Positions 33,976 through 42,558 of a stretch of 64,000 bases of DNA are shown here, piece after piece (positions within the stretch are counted from its first letter, which is position 1; each line of letters opens with the position of its first letter). Source of the stretch: Polymorphobacter_B sp038225475 (GTDB taxonomy: Bacteria; Pseudomonadota; Alphaproteobacteria; Sphingomonadales; Sphingomonadaceae); assembly GCA_038225475.1 (NCBI GenBank), contig JBBRRA010000007.1, forward strand, positions 1-64,000. The letters are read 5' to 3'. Position numbers and translations under genes: made by a program. Under the pieces are notes generated by a model that saw only the letters and a program-made list of their open reading frames with translations, was not told where the DNA came from and did no database searches.

Positions 33976-34237
33976 GACACACCCCCTGATTGGCTGCCCA
34001 ATCCTATCGTTCCGGCGACAGAATAACAAATGCCTAATGCTCGATCGGCGGTCGATCGCTGGCTTTTGATCGGTGCGCTGCTGACGCGCGTGCCGGGCGC
34101 TGTTGCTGTGCTGCAACATAGCGACCGCCGGATTCGATCGGTCGCGCGACAGTCTCGAAAGTTTCACAAAGTGGCGTCTATAGCGACCCCGGTTTCGGCG
34201 CTCAGCCTCGAGCGCCATTGCACCGGGGGCACATCAA

Positions 34238-37200
34238 ATGGCACTTTCTGTTATCGCAATGCGCTTGCGCCTGTCATCGGCGGCAGCGGCACTGGCAATC
34301 GCGACGATCACTCCGGCCGCCTATGCGCAGGAGATCAGCTCGACGATCGCTGGTACCGTGCAGACCGCGGCGGGCGCTCCGGTGGCGGGTGCAAAGGTCA
34401 TCATCACGCATGTGCCCTCGGGCAGCCGGTCGACGACGGTGACGTCGGCATCGGGGCAGTTCGAGGCAACCGGGCTGCGCGTTGGCGGGCCGTATTCGGT
34501 GGCGATCACTGCCGATAACTATCAGGGCCAGACGATCGAAGACATTTCCGCCGGTGCCGGCGAGACGTTCCGGTTGACCGCGCAGTTGCAGAACGCCGAC
34601 GCGGGCGATGTCATCGTCGTCAACGCCAGCCGCCTCAAGCGCTCGGGGCTGCTGACGACGGGGTCGGAAACCACGTTCAGCGCGACCGACATCAAGTCTG
34701 TGTCGACGTCGAGCCGCGATATTCGTGACGTCGCCCGCCGCGATCCGTTGACCAGCTTCGATCCGTCGAACCGGTCGCTCTCGATCGCCGGTAACCAGGC
34801 GCGTTCGAACCGGTTCACCATCGACGGCGTCCAGGTGCAGGACGACTTCGGTCTCAACCAGGGCGGCCTGCCGTCGCTGCGCGGCATCGTCTCGCTCGAG
34901 GCGATCGGCGAGTTCTCGGTCAAGGCGGCCCCGTTCGATGTCGGCAGCGGCAATTTCACCGGCGGCACGCTCGATGCGGTGCTCAAGTCGGGCACCAACG
35001 ACTATCACGTCGCGGGCTATTACGAGATCGGCGGCAAGGGGCTGACCGGTCGCAACGTGCGCGGCACGCTCGCGGCACCGGCGCTGCCGTTCCGCGACTA
35101 TGGCGCGTTCGTGTCGGGTCCGATCATCAAGGACAAGCTGTTCGCGGCGTTCAACTATGAGCGGCTGAGCGAGGGCAACCCGGTCATCACATCGGGCCTG
35201 TTCGGCGAAGGTGCACCGAACGTCATCCCCAACATCGGCGATTCGACCACGTTCGGCGACGACCGCACCGTGGTCGATCAGGTCCGCACGATCATCCAGA
35301 ACCGCTACAAATACGACCCGCTCAACACCTTCACGCAGCTCGCCGAGCGCGACCGCAAGATTTCGGCGAAGATCGACTGGAACATCACCGACGATCAGCG
35401 GCTGTCGTTCACCTATATCAACCACTTCAACTCGGTACCTTCGGCCGGCGGCGGGTCGAGCAATTCGGCCACTTCGCCCAACGTCGGGCTGCAGTCGAAC
35501 AGCTATGAAGCGACCGAGGCGACCAAGGTCTATCAGGGCCAGCTCAACTCGCGCTGGAGCGATAATTTCTCGACCGAAGCGCGCATCAGCTACCGTGACT
35601 ATAAGCGCGGCCAGGTCGGCTACGGCGACAAGGGCTTCGGCCAGTTCGCGGTTTGCACCAACCAGATAGACATCATCACCGGCACCAACCCGACCAACAA
35701 CGCCACCAACTGCGGCATCAATGCTCAGGTCACCGGCGGCACCGATCAGTTCCGCCAGTCGAACTCGCTGGCCACGAACAACCTCAATGGTCAGTTCATC
35801 GCCAAGTACCGCCTCGGCGACCACCGCCTCAAGCTGCAGTTCGAAGGCTCGCAGCAGAAGGTCAACAACGTCTTCATCCCGTCGTCGCGCGGCCTGTTCT
35901 ACTTCGACTCGATCAGCGACTTGAACAACGGCCTTGCGAACCGCGTGCAGTTCACCAATGCGCTGACGGGGGATCCGGCGACTGGCGCCGCGTCGGTGTT
36001 CACGCTCTATTCGTACGCCGTCGGCGCGCAGGACGAGTGGTCGATCACACCGACACTGACCGCGTTGATCGGCGCGCGCTTCGACAATTATGTCGAGCAG
36101 CAGGGCGATATCACCGCCAACCCCTTCTATGCGGCGCGGTATAACGGCCAGTCGAACCAGGCCAACCTCAACAACCGGTCGACGTTCCAGCCGCGCATCG
36201 GCATCAACTGGAAGCCGACCGAGCGCTTGGCGGTGGCCGGTGGCGTGGGCATCTTCGCCGGCGGCGTGCCGCTGGTGCTGTATTCGAACAGCTTTGCCAA
36301 CGACGGCACGCGATTGAACAACATCGACTTGCGCCGCACGTTCAACGCGGCCGGTATCCCGACGGGCAATTTCACCGATGCCAACAACGCGACCACCAAC
36401 CCCGCGACGATCGCGCAGATCAACGCCGCCGGTGCGGCTGCGCTGAACAATGTCGATGGCTTCGGGCTGCAGAAGAACGCGGTGGTCAACAGCTATCTGA
36501 GCACCAACACTTCGTCGCTGTCGAACGCCACGACCAACTCGATCGATCCGAATTTCAAGATCAACTCGGTCTGGCGCATCAACTTGAACGGCCAGTACAA
36601 GCTCGATGCCGGCCCGCTCGGCGATGATTGGCAGATCCGCAGCGACCTTGCGGTCACGCTGACGCGTAACGGCTATGTCTATACCGACCTGCGCGCCGTC
36701 CCGAACGGCACGCTGCCCGATGGCCGTCCGCGCTATCAGGGGCTGAACGGCAGCGGTAACAACGACCTGTTCATCACCAACACGCATCAGGGCTATGCAA
36801 TCGTCGCCGCGATCGGCTTGTCGAAGGAATGGACGAACGGCATCGGCGTCAGCGGATCGTACACGCGCTCGACGGTCAAGGACGTCAATTCGAACGTCAA
36901 CAACTCGACCGCGAGCGGCGGCTACGGCGTTGCGGTCACCGATCCGAACAATGCCACGCTGGGCACGTCATCGTTGCAGGTCCGCAACCAGGCGCGGCTC
37001 GAACTGTCGTACCGGCATTCGTTCTTCCGCGATTACGAAACCAACATCGATCTGTTCGCCAGCTGGCGCGAAGGTCGTCCGTACAGCTTCACCTTCAACG
37101 ATCCGGCGGCCGGGCGTGGTAACGTCTTTGGAACGACCAACGGCGGTCGCTACCTGATCTATGTCCCGAACCTCGCCAACCTCGCGATCCCGACCACGAC

Positions 37201-37654
37201 CGGTATCCAGAACACGCAGATCGACAGCATCGTCCAGTATAGCGGCACGCCGACCGACCTGACCGCGTTCCGCGACTATGTGCTCAATTCGTCGCTGCGG
37301 AACTCGCAGGGGTCGATCACGCCAAAGGGCACCGGGCGCAACCCCGACTTCACCCAACTCGACCTCCACATCAGCCAGCAGATCCCGACATTCGTCGGCC
37401 GCAGCCGGTTGACCGTGTTCGCCGACATGGACAACTTCCTCAACCTGATCAGCGACAAATTCTCGTTCCGGCAGTTCAGCGACACCGTTACCGTCGTCGA
37501 TGTGCAGTGCCTGAGTGCAACGGGCTCGGTCGTGACCGCGCTTAACCAGGCGTGCGCGGGCTATCGCTACTCGAACTTCCGCAATCCCAACACCACGGCG
37601 CAGACGCGCCAGTCGTTGTGGACGCTGCGGCTGGGCATCCGCTTCGACTATTGA
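34238..37654 (+). CDS. Oar-like TonB-dependent receptor with an N-terminal CarboxypepD_reg domain
   Basis: 1138 residues. A signal peptide ending near AYAQ is followed by a carboxypeptidase-regulatory-like beta-sandwich (ISSTIAGTVQTAAGAPVAGAKV ... SGQFEATGLRVGGPYSV) and then the plug (FTIDGVQVQDDFGLNQGGLPS) and a long barrel finishing in WTLRLGIRFDY, the terminal aromatic of an outer-membrane beta barrel. The architecture is that of Oar-like transporters, which are larger than siderophore receptors and often import oligopeptides or polymers. Not an iron receptor by motif. A strong terminator follows. Confidence 0.9.
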   Translation: MALSVIAMRLRLSSAAAALAIATITPAAYAQEISSTIAGTVQTAAGAPVAGAKVIITHVPSGSRSTTVTSASGQFEATGLRVGGPYSVAITADNYQGQTIEDISAGAGETFRLTAQLQNADAGDVIVVNASRLKRSGLLTTGSETTFSATDIKSVSTSSRDIRDVARRDPLTSFDPSNRSLSIAGNQARSNRFTIDGVQVQDDFGLNQGGLPSLRGIVSLEAIGEFSVKAAPFDVGSGNFTGGTLDAVLKSGTNDYHVAGYYEIGGKGLTGRNVRGTLAAPALPFRDYGAFVSGPIIKDKLFAAFNYERLSEGNPVITSGLFGEGAPNVIPNIGDSTTFGDDRTVVDQVRTIIQNRYKYDPLNTFTQLAERDRKISAKIDWNITDDQRLSFTYINHFNSVPSAGGGSSNSATSPNVGLQSNSYEATEATKVYQGQLNSRWSDNFSTEARISYRDYKRGQVGYGDKGFGQFAVCTNQIDIITGTNPTNNATNCGINAQVTGGTDQFRQSNSLATNNLNGQFIAKYRLGDHRLKLQFEGSQQKVNNVFIPSSRGLFYFDSISDLNNGLANRVQFTNALTGDPATGAASVFTLYSYAVGAQDEWSITPTLTALIGARFDNYVEQQGDITANPFYAARYNGQSNQANLNNRSTFQPRIGINWKPTERLAVAGGVGIFAGGVPLVLYSNSFANDGTRLNNIDLRRTFNAAGIPTGNFTDANNATTNPATIAQINAAGAAALNNVDGFGLQKNAVVNSYLSTNTSSLSNATTNSIDPNFKINSVWRINLNGQYKLDAGPLGDDWQIRSDLAVTLTRNGYVYTDLRAVPNGTLPDGRPRYQGLNGSGNNDLFITNTHQGYAIVAAIGLSKEWTNGIGVSGSYTRSTVKDVNSNVNNSTASGGYGVAVTDPNNATLGTSSLQVRNQARLELSYRHSFFRDYETNIDLFASWREGRPYSFTFNDPAAGRGNVFGTTNGGRYLIYVPNLANLAIPTTTGIQNTQIDSIVQYSGTPTDLTAFRDYVLNSSLRNSQGSITPKGTGRNPDFTQLDLHISQQIPTFVGRSRLTVFADMDNFLNLISDKFSFRQFSDTVTVVDVQCLSATGSVVTALNQACAGYRYSNFRNPNTTAQTRQSLWTLRLGIRFDY

Positions 37655-37678
37655 TCCAAACCTGCAGCAATGCCGACG

Positions 37679-37707
37679 GGGGGTGCGGGAAGCCGCGCCC
37701 CCTTTGT
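37679..37707 (+). terminator. Terminator between the receptor and the Lrp gene
   Basis: A 10-bp stem (GGGGGTGCGG at 37679-37688 with 37693-37702, one G-U pair) and a GAAG loop, followed by TTTGT. It ends the receptor transcript and, being symmetric, may also serve the convergent lrp gene. Confidence 0.85.
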
Positions 37708-37717
37708 CGTTGACGGG

Positions 37718-38194
37718 TCAGTCGACCGGCACGCCGGGCAGCGTTTTCGACGTGCGGATCGTCAGCGATGTCTTGACGCTTGCGACATTGGAGGCAGGGG
37801 TCAGCGCGCTGGTCAGGAAGCGCTGAAATTCCTGCAGGTCGTGCGCGACGACCTTCAGGATAAAGTCGATTTCGCCGTTGAGCATATGGCATTCCCGCAC
37901 CTGCGGCAGACCCGCAACATGGTCTTCGAACGCGCGCAGGTCGGCCTCGGCCTGGCTTTTTAGGCTGATCATCGCAAACACCGTAATCCCGTACCCCAAT
38001 GCTTCGGCATCGAGATCGGCGTGATAGCCGTGGATGACGCCGGCTTCCTCGAGCGCGCGGACGCGGCGCAGACACGGCGGCGCGGTCAGCCCGGCGCGTT
38101 CGGCAAGATCGACGTTGGTGATCCGGCCCTCGGTCTGCAACTCGGCCAGAATGATGCGGTCGATAGCATCGAGTTGCAGGCGAGACCGGTGCAT
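37718..38194 (-). CDS. Lrp/AsnC-family transcriptional regulator
   Basis: 158 residues. The N-terminal helix-turn-helix is visible in DAIDRIILAELQTEGRITNVDLAERAGL (residues about 9-38), with PPCLRRVRALEEAGVIHGY as the recognition region, followed by a C-terminal RAM domain (AMISLKSQAEADLRAFEDHVAGLPQVRECHML). Such proteins sense amino acids and control amino-acid metabolism. It diverges from trxB; a TTGCGC-16-TATACT promoter candidate is upstream. The regulated genes are not deducible from sequence alone. Confidence 0.92.
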   Translation of the reverse strand: MHRSRLQLDAIDRIILAELQTEGRITNVDLAERAGLTAPPCLRRVRALEEAGVIHGYHADLDAEALGYGITVFAMISLKSQAEADLRAFEDHVAGLPQVRECHMLNGEIDFILKVVAHDLQEFQRFLTSALTPASNVASVKTSLTIRTSKTLPGVPVD

Positions 38195-38227
38195 TTGCGC
38201 AATTCCTGCAGTTATATGAGCGCGTCC

Positions 38228-38255
38228 AGTATAAGATTATTACGTAGCGGCGCAA
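38228..38255 (-). promoter_or_regulatory. Sigma-70-like promoter of the Lrp regulator
   Basis: On the minus strand TTGCGC (38250-38255) and TATACT (38228-38233) are separated by 16 bases. About 30 bp separate the -10 element from the Lrp ATG. Next to it, two TTGACAT elements (38261, 38273) could serve the opposite-direction trxB. Confidence 0.45.
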
Positions 38256-38380
38256 CATCATTGACATCGAAATTGACATTTCGCGCCGAATAGGTTAGTA
38301 CGGTGGCATGATCGACTTCGCCCGACCCTGCACGCCGCCGTTTGCCCGATTTTCGCGCCTGACGAGCCGACTCCCCCCCG

Positions 38381-38415
38381 ACGTGTCGTCAACTTCATCA
38401 ACTTTGCATAGCTCG
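38381..38415 (+). repeat. Copy A of an exact 35-bp repeat, upstream of trxB
   Basis: Begins ACGTGTCGTCAACTTCATCA and ends AACTTTGCATAGCTCG when the last 16 bases (38400-38415) are read. It is identical in all 35 bases to 44844-44878, where it occurs inverted. Relative to the downstream gene both copies have the same orientation; this one ends 67 bp before the trxB start. The inner part has a 9-base period (TCAACTTCA, TCAACTTTG). Confidence 0.9.
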
Positions 38416-38482
38416 GATCGTGCACCGGCCGGGGTGACGAAGCCGCGCCGGCAGCTTACATGAGCAGATCGAAGGAGCATTC

Positions 38483-39463
38483 ATGTCGAGCACGGATACG
38501 CATACCAAAGTCCTCATCATCGGCTCGGGGCCGGCAGGCTATACCGCAGCCGTCTACGCGGCGCGCGCGGCACTCGACCCCGTGCTCGTGCAGGGGCTGC
38601 AGCCGGGCGGCCAGCTGACGATCACCACCGATGTCGAAAACTGGCCGGGCGATACCAGCGTGCTCGGCCCCGACCTGATGCTGCGCATGGCCGCGCAGGC
38701 CGAACATGTCGGCACCGTGCTGGTCAGCGACATCATCACCGAGGTCGATCTCGACCAGTGGCCGTTCATTGCCACCGGGGACGGCGGCGCGCGCTATGTC
38801 GCGAGCACGATCATCATCACCACCGGCGCGCAGGCCCGCTGGCTCGGACTGGCTTCGGAGACGAAGTTCCGTGGGTTCGGCGTGTCGGCGTGTGCGACGT
38901 GCGACGGCTTTTTCTTTCGCGGGCGGACCGTCGCCGTTGTCGGCGGCGGCAACACCGCCGTCGAGGAGGCGCTGTACCTGACCAATTTTGCCAGCAAGGT
39001 TTATCTTATCCACCGCCGCGACGAACTGCGCGCCGACAAGACCAACCAAGCGCGGCTGTTTGCCAATCCCAAGATCGAAATGATCTGGAACGCCGAGGTC
39101 GCCGAAGTCGAGGGCAGCGTCGCGCCGCTCGGCGTCACCGGCGTGGCGCTGCTCGATACCGTTACCGGCGCATCGCGGGTGCTGCCCATCGACGGGCTGT
39201 TCGTCGCGATCGGGCATGTGCCGGCAACCGAGCTGTTCCGCGGCAAGCTGGCGATGGATAGCGAAGGCTATCTGCTCACCGCTCCCGACTCGACCGCGAC
39301 GTCGGTTCCCGGCGTATTTGCGGCGGGCGACGTCAAGGACAAGGTGTTCCGGCAGGCGGTGACGGCGGCCGGCATGGGGTGCATGGCGGCGCTCGAGGCC
39401 GAGCGCTTTCTTGCGCACCCGCCGGCGACGCTCGCCGACGTTCCGGTCATGGTCACCGCTTGA
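38483..39463 (+). CDS. trxB: Thioredoxin-disulfide reductase
   Basis: 326 residues. An N-terminal FAD motif GSGPAGYTAA (residues 14-23) is followed by the redox-active pair C137-A-T-C140 in SACATCDGFFFRG, the NADPH-binding VVGGGNTAVEEALYL and the C-terminal FAD contact GVFAAGDVKDKVFRQAVTAAGMG. It keeps thioredoxin reduced with NADPH in the cytosol. It is followed by a LysR regulator after 2 bp and preceded by the 35-bp repeat, which also precedes a glutathione S-transferase gene. Confidence 0.96.
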   Translation: MSSTDTHTKVLIIGSGPAGYTAAVYAARAALDPVLVQGLQPGGQLTITTDVENWPGDTSVLGPDLMLRMAAQAEHVGTVLVSDIITEVDLDQWPFIATGDGGARYVASTIIITTGAQARWLGLASETKFRGFGVSACATCDGFFFRGRTVAVVGGGNTAVEEALYLTNFASKVYLIHRRDELRADKTNQARLFANPKIEMIWNAEVAEVEGSVAPLGVTGVALLDTVTGASRVLPIDGLFVAIGHVPATELFRGKLAMDSEGYLLTAPDSTATSVPGVFAAGDVKDKVFRQAVTAAGMGCMAALEAERFLAHPPATLADVPVMVTA

Positions 39464-39465
39464 GC

Positions 39466-40398
39466 GTGCCGCTCGACTGGGAAAAGCTGCGATTGTTCGA
39501 GACGGTCGCCGATGCCGGCAGCTTTACCGAGGCGGCGCGCCGCCTGCACATGAGCCAGCCGGCGCTGAGCCGCCAGGTGCTCGCCCTCGAGGAAGCGGTC
39601 GGGGCCAAGCTGTTCCACCGCCACGCGCGCGGGCTGGCAATGACGCACGAGGGCGAGCAGCTGCATTCGGCGACGCACGATATGGGCGAAATCCTCGAAC
39701 GCAGCCGCCTTGCGATCGAAACATCGCGCGCCCGCCCGAGCGGCGAGTTGCGGCTGACCACCACCGTCAGCTTTGGCTCGACGTGGCTGGCGCGCCAGCT
39801 CGGCGACTTTCTCGACCGCTATCCCGACATTACCGTGTCGCTGATCCTCGCCGACCATGACGTCGATCTGGCCAAGCGCGAGGCCGATTGCGCGATTCGC
39901 TTCCATGCGCCGCATCAAAGCGAGCTGGTGCAGAAATCGCTCGTGCCGATCCGCCACCGGCTGTGCGCGTCGCCCGACTATCTCGCCCGCCACGGCGAGC
40001 CGCGGACGATCGAAGAGCTTCAGGGCCACCGGCTGCTCGCCTATGGCCCCGCCGCGCCCGACGCGCTCAAGGGGATCAACATGCTGCTCGAAGTCGGGCA
40101 GGATGGCCCGCCGCGCACGCCGGCGTTGGCGATCAACAACAGTTTCGGCGTGCTGCAGGCCGTCGAAGCGGGGGCCGGGATCGCGGCGCTGCCAAGCTAT
40201 CTGATCCGCTTTTCGGGCAAGGTGAAGCCGATCCTGCCGCAGGTGCCGGGCGCAGTGTTCCGCACCTATTTCGTCTATCCAGCCGAGCTTCGCAAATCGG
40301 TGCGCGTGGCGGCGCTGCGTGATTTTCTTAGCGAAAGGATGACGTTGGCGGCGCTCGACCTGCCGGCGACCCCAGATAGCTATGCGCTCACTGCATAG
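39466..40398 (+). CDS. LysR-family transcriptional regulator
   Basis: 310 residues. The N-terminal winged helix-turn-helix is WEKLRLFETVADAGSFTEAARRLHMSQPALSRQV (residues about 4-38), followed by the linker helix and an effector-binding domain with the usual two lobes. A GTG at 39466, 2 bp after trxB, is used; a TTG at 39460 overlapping the trxB stop is possible. The trxB-lysR arrangement suggests redox-linked regulation, possibly through the 35-bp repeat. The inducer is unknown. An 8-bp inverted repeat (40378-40400) straddles its stop codon. Confidence 0.92.
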   Translation: MPLDWEKLRLFETVADAGSFTEAARRLHMSQPALSRQVLALEEAVGAKLFHRHARGLAMTHEGEQLHSATHDMGEILERSRLAIETSRARPSGELRLTTTVSFGSTWLARQLGDFLDRYPDITVSLILADHDVDLAKREADCAIRFHAPHQSELVQKSLVPIRHRLCASPDYLARHGEPRTIEELQGHRLLAYGPAAPDALKGINMLLEVGQDGPPRTPALAINNSFGVLQAVEAGAGIAALPSYLIRFSGKVKPILPQVPGAVFRTYFVYPAELRKSVRVAALRDFLSERMTLAALDLPATPDSYALTA

Positions 40399-40452
40399 CT
40401 GCACTGCAGCATAAATGGCTGCTGCACCGCGGCAGTCTCGGGCATAAGAGCT

Positions 40453-40625
40453 TTGTTGCTGCTTTGCAGCGAACGCCTGGCCCCCCGCTCCTCCCTGCGG
40501 GCCGCCGGGTCGGGTTCTCGGCCGCGCCCTCCCCCTTGTTGGCCGGGAACCGATCCGCCGCCACTCCCCCCGGCGGCGGATCACTCATTCAGACTGGGCC
40601 GGGCCGCAAGGTCCGGCCCTTTTTC
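40453..40625 (+). ncRNA. Candidate trans-acting small RNA with C-rich hairpin loops
   Basis: No ORF fits this interval. It contains a 5' hairpin (40455-40474, GCTGC/GCAGC with one bulge) and then three hairpins with single-stranded C-rich loops: CCCGC/GCGGG with loop TCCTCCCT (40484-40501), an 11-bp stem (40513-40523 with 40541-40551, one G-U) with a 17-base loop containing CCCTCCCCC, and a perfect 11-bp stem (40552-40562 with 40572-40582) with loop ACTCCCCCC. A strong terminator closes it. C-rich loops that can pair with ribosome-binding sites are a mark of several alphaproteobacterial regulatory RNAs. The 5' end is a guess; expression is unproven. Confidence 0.55.
40596..40625 (+). terminator. 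Rho-independent terminator of the candidate sRNA
   Basis: A 10-bp stem (40596-40605 with 40610-40619, one G-U pair) with GCAA loop, followed by TTTTTTC. It could also end readthrough from trxB-lysR. Confidence 0.92.
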
Positions 40626-40675
40626 TTGTACGCCAACCCCTTGATACGCTAGTCGGCTAGCCTGATCGACGGGTG

Positions 40676-40750
40676 GGGCCTGTAGCTCAATGGTAGAGCC
40701 GGCCGCTCATAACGGCTTGGTTGGGGGTTCGAATCCCTCCGGGCCCACCA
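40676..40750 (+). tRNA. tRNA with CAT anticodon, probably tRNA-Ile2
   Basis: 75-base cloverleaf with encoded CCA. GGGCCTG pairs with CGGGCCC, the anticodon loop is CTCATAA, and the T-loop is TTCGAAT. The anticodon-stem and variable region (CGGCTTGGTTG) resembles the Ile2 tRNA, whose C34 is converted to lysidine to read AUA, rather than elongator Met. Identity as Ile2 is probable, not certain. Confidence 0.85.
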
Positions 40751-40787
40751 TCGCGAACGAACGAAGGTGCAAAGACGTGGCGCAGCA

Positions 40788-41804
40788 ATGATCTTGCCCC
40801 GGGAGGGTGCTCCAGCGCCGTTGTGGCGCAAGCTGATCGGCCCGGTTGCCGGGCTGATCGTGCTGGCGCTGGCGCTGGTGGCATTGCGCGGCATCTCGCG
40901 CGAAGTCGATCTGGCCGACGTCATCGATGCGGTGCATGCCACGCCGACGCTGACGCTGGCCTTCGCCGGGCTGTTCACGGTGCTGAGCTATATCGTGCTG
41001 ACCGGCTATGACTGGTTGGCGCTTGGCCACCTCGGCTACCGACTGCCGTTCAAGACCGTCGCGAATGGGTCATTCGTCAGCTATACGATGAGCCACACGC
41101 TGGGGCTGACGGCGCTGACCGGCGGCACGGTGCGCTACCGCTTCTACACCCGCGCCGGGGTCAAGCCGCTCGATGTCGTGCTGATCGTGGCGCTGTGTGG
41201 CTGGACGTTCTGGCTCGGCGTAGTGATGCTGGCGGGCATCGGGCTGGTACTCGATCCCGCCGTGGCATCGCCGAGCGACCATCTGCCGCCCGAGCTCAAT
41301 CGCTGGCTCGGACTGCTGCTGCTTGCCGGGGCCGGCGGCTACAGCCTGTTCGCCAGCGCCTACCGCCGCCCGATCCGGTTGTGGCAGATGGAATTCTTCC
41401 TGCCCAATGGGCGCTCGACGGGAAAGCAACTGCTGCTCGGTGCGCTCGACCTCGGCTTTGCCGCCGCGGCGCTGTATATCCTGTTGCCGGCAGCCGACCT
41501 GCCGCCGTTCCCGGCATTCCTGACAGTTTATGCGGTCGCGATGATCGTCGGCGCGCTCAGCCATGCGCCCGGCGGTCTCGGCGTGTTCGAGGCGGTGGTG
41601 ATGGTCATGCTGCCGGGTGCAGCGAAGGAGGACTTGCTCGCCGCGCTGTTCCTGTTCCGGTTGATCTATACGCTGCTGCCGTTCGCGCTCGGGCTGCTGC
41701 TGCTGGCGATCACCGAGTTCGAGGCCTTTCGCCACCGCCGGGCGCAGGCCGCCATGTCGCTGCCTTCGCCTGCCACTGACGCGCCAAACCGGGCATCGCC
41801 ATGA
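40788..41804 (+). CDS. Integral membrane protein of the MprF/LPG-synthase TM (UPF0104) type
   Basis: 338 residues from the ATG at 40788 with about eight membrane helices. It contains YDWLALGHLGYRLPF and SYTMSHTLGLTALTGGTVRYRFY, then the SHAPGGLGVFEAVVMVMLPG block, typical of the lysylphosphatidylglycerol synthase transmembrane domain. The soluble aminoacyl-transferase domain of MprF is absent, so it is more likely a lipid-flippase-like protein than a synthase. Its 3' end overlaps the convergent MOSC gene by 95 bp. Confidence 0.82.
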   Translation: MILPREGAPAPLWRKLIGPVAGLIVLALALVALRGISREVDLADVIDAVHATPTLTLAFAGLFTVLSYIVLTGYDWLALGHLGYRLPFKTVANGSFVSYTMSHTLGLTALTGGTVRYRFYTRAGVKPLDVVLIVALCGWTFWLGVVMLAGIGLVLDPAVASPSDHLPPELNRWLGLLLLAGAGGYSLFASAYRRPIRLWQMEFFLPNGRSTGKQLLLGALDLGFAAAALYILLPAADLPPFPAFLTVYAVAMIVGALSHAPGGLGVFEAVVMVMLPGAAKEDLLAALFLFRLIYTLLPFALGLLLLAITEFEAFRHRRAQAAMSLPSPATDAPNRASP

Positions 41805-42381
41805 CTGCGGCGATGTCGTCGGCGCTGCGGTTGCGCGCGACCATGAACTTGACGAACCGCCGCACGCTCCAGTCGGGGTTGGCGCGCGCTTCGAGGGTCG
41901 CTGTGTCGCCGCTTGCCACCACGCCGGGTTCGACGACGCGGTAGTACCAGCCCGACCTGCCGGTGCGCGTCATGGCGCGGGCCACCAGCGGGTCGTCGAA
42001 CGCCAGCACGAGTGTCGCGCACGGCTGGCGCGGCTGGCAGACCTCGAGCAGCGCCGAGCCGATGCGGTGCCGGTCGCCGATGCAGACGCTGTCCTCGTCG
42101 AGCCCGGCGAGCGCGAGGTTCTCGCCCATGCACCCCGGTGCAAAGGTCAACGCCGGAAACTCTGCCGCCCATGCCGCATAGCTTGCGGTGCCATAGCCAT
42201 AGACCGCCTTGTCGACGCCGCCGTGCACCCGGCGGTCGGCCTGTTCGTCCCCTGCGAGTCCCAGCGGTCCGGCGGCGACCGGGCCGTCGACGGCAGCCTT
42301 GCGAAACGCACTCGGCTGCCCGGTGCGGCCAAGCGGCGCAACGCGGCCGATGTGGACCGAAACGACACTTGCATTCGTCAT
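41710..42381 (-). CDS. MOSC domain protein (YiiM-like)
   Basis: 223 residues. The MOSC domain is marked by GDEQADRRVHGGVDKAVYGY (residues about 44-63), the GCMGENLALAGLDEDSVCIGDRHRIG box, and the Cys-containing VCQPRQPC, whose Cys is the candidate sulfur-carrying residue, followed by GWYYRVVEPGVV. Members handle molybdenum-cofactor sulfur or detoxify hydroxylated purine analogues. The final residues run through the end of the convergent membrane-protein gene. Confidence 0.88.
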   Translation of the reverse strand: MTNASVVSVHIGRVAPLGRTGQPSAFRKAAVDGPVAAGPLGLAGDEQADRRVHGGVDKAVYGYGTASYAAWAAEFPALTFAPGCMGENLALAGLDEDSVCIGDRHRIGSALLEVCQPRQPCATLVLAFDDPLVARAMTRTGRSGWYYRVVEPGVVASGDTATLEARANPDWSVRRFVKFMVARNRSADDIAAVMAMPGLARQWQAKAATWRPAPGGGERPRTR

Positions 42382-42392
42382 CGTCTGCTCCG

Positions 42393-42497
42393 ATGTTGAA
42401 GATCTTGTCCCTGATAGCGAAAGGAGGTGGTCCAGTGTCTCATTGTCTCATGTCGAAGACCGGAACTGCATTGGTTTGCGGGGGTACCGCACGCTAG
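42393..42497 (+). CDS. Possible short coding RNA: conserved-looking micro-ORF
   Basis: A 34-codon frame begins at 42393 but its first start lacks a ribosome-binding site. AAAGGAGGTG (42420-42429) is nearly perfectly complementary to the 3' end of 16S rRNA and sits 5 bases before a GTG at 42435, giving 20 residues including HCLMSKTGTALVCGG; an ATG at 42450 is a further alternative. A terminator follows at 42530. The unit lies between the divergent MOSC gene and the nitroreductase. It could be a leader peptide, a short independent transcript or a coincidence; no amino-acid run suggests attenuation. Confidence 0.35.
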   Translation: MLKILSLIAKGGGPVSHCLMSKTGTALVCGGTAR

Positions 42498-42529
42498 ACT
42501 GTCTCCGGTTAAAACGACCGGCAATGCGG

Positions 42530-42558
42530 GGCCGTCCGGGAAACCGGGCGGCCTCTTT
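42530..42558 (+). terminator. Terminator between the micro-ORF and nitroreductase
   Basis: A 10-bp stem (GGCCGTCCGG at 42530-42539 with 42544-42553, one G-U pair) with a GAAA tetraloop, followed by TCTTT. It precedes the nitroreductase start by only about 18 bp, so the nitroreductase would need a start point inside or after it, or depend on readthrough. Confidence 0.8.

Noticed and set aside
34105..34125. GTTGC/GCAAC inverted repeat upstream of the Oar-like receptor
   Set aside because: Only a 5-bp arm and no companion sites, so not separable from chance.
34274..36787. 837-residue open frame antisense to the Oar-like receptor gene
   Set aside because: High-GC DNA commonly leaves the opposite strand open. 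The sequence is Arg/Ala/Val-rich without any domain, and the forward gene has complete receptor motifs.
40484..40582. CRISPR-like repeated hairpins
   Set aside because: Stems and spacers differ in sequence and length; the repeats are structural, fitting an sRNA and not a CRISPR array. No cas genes are present.
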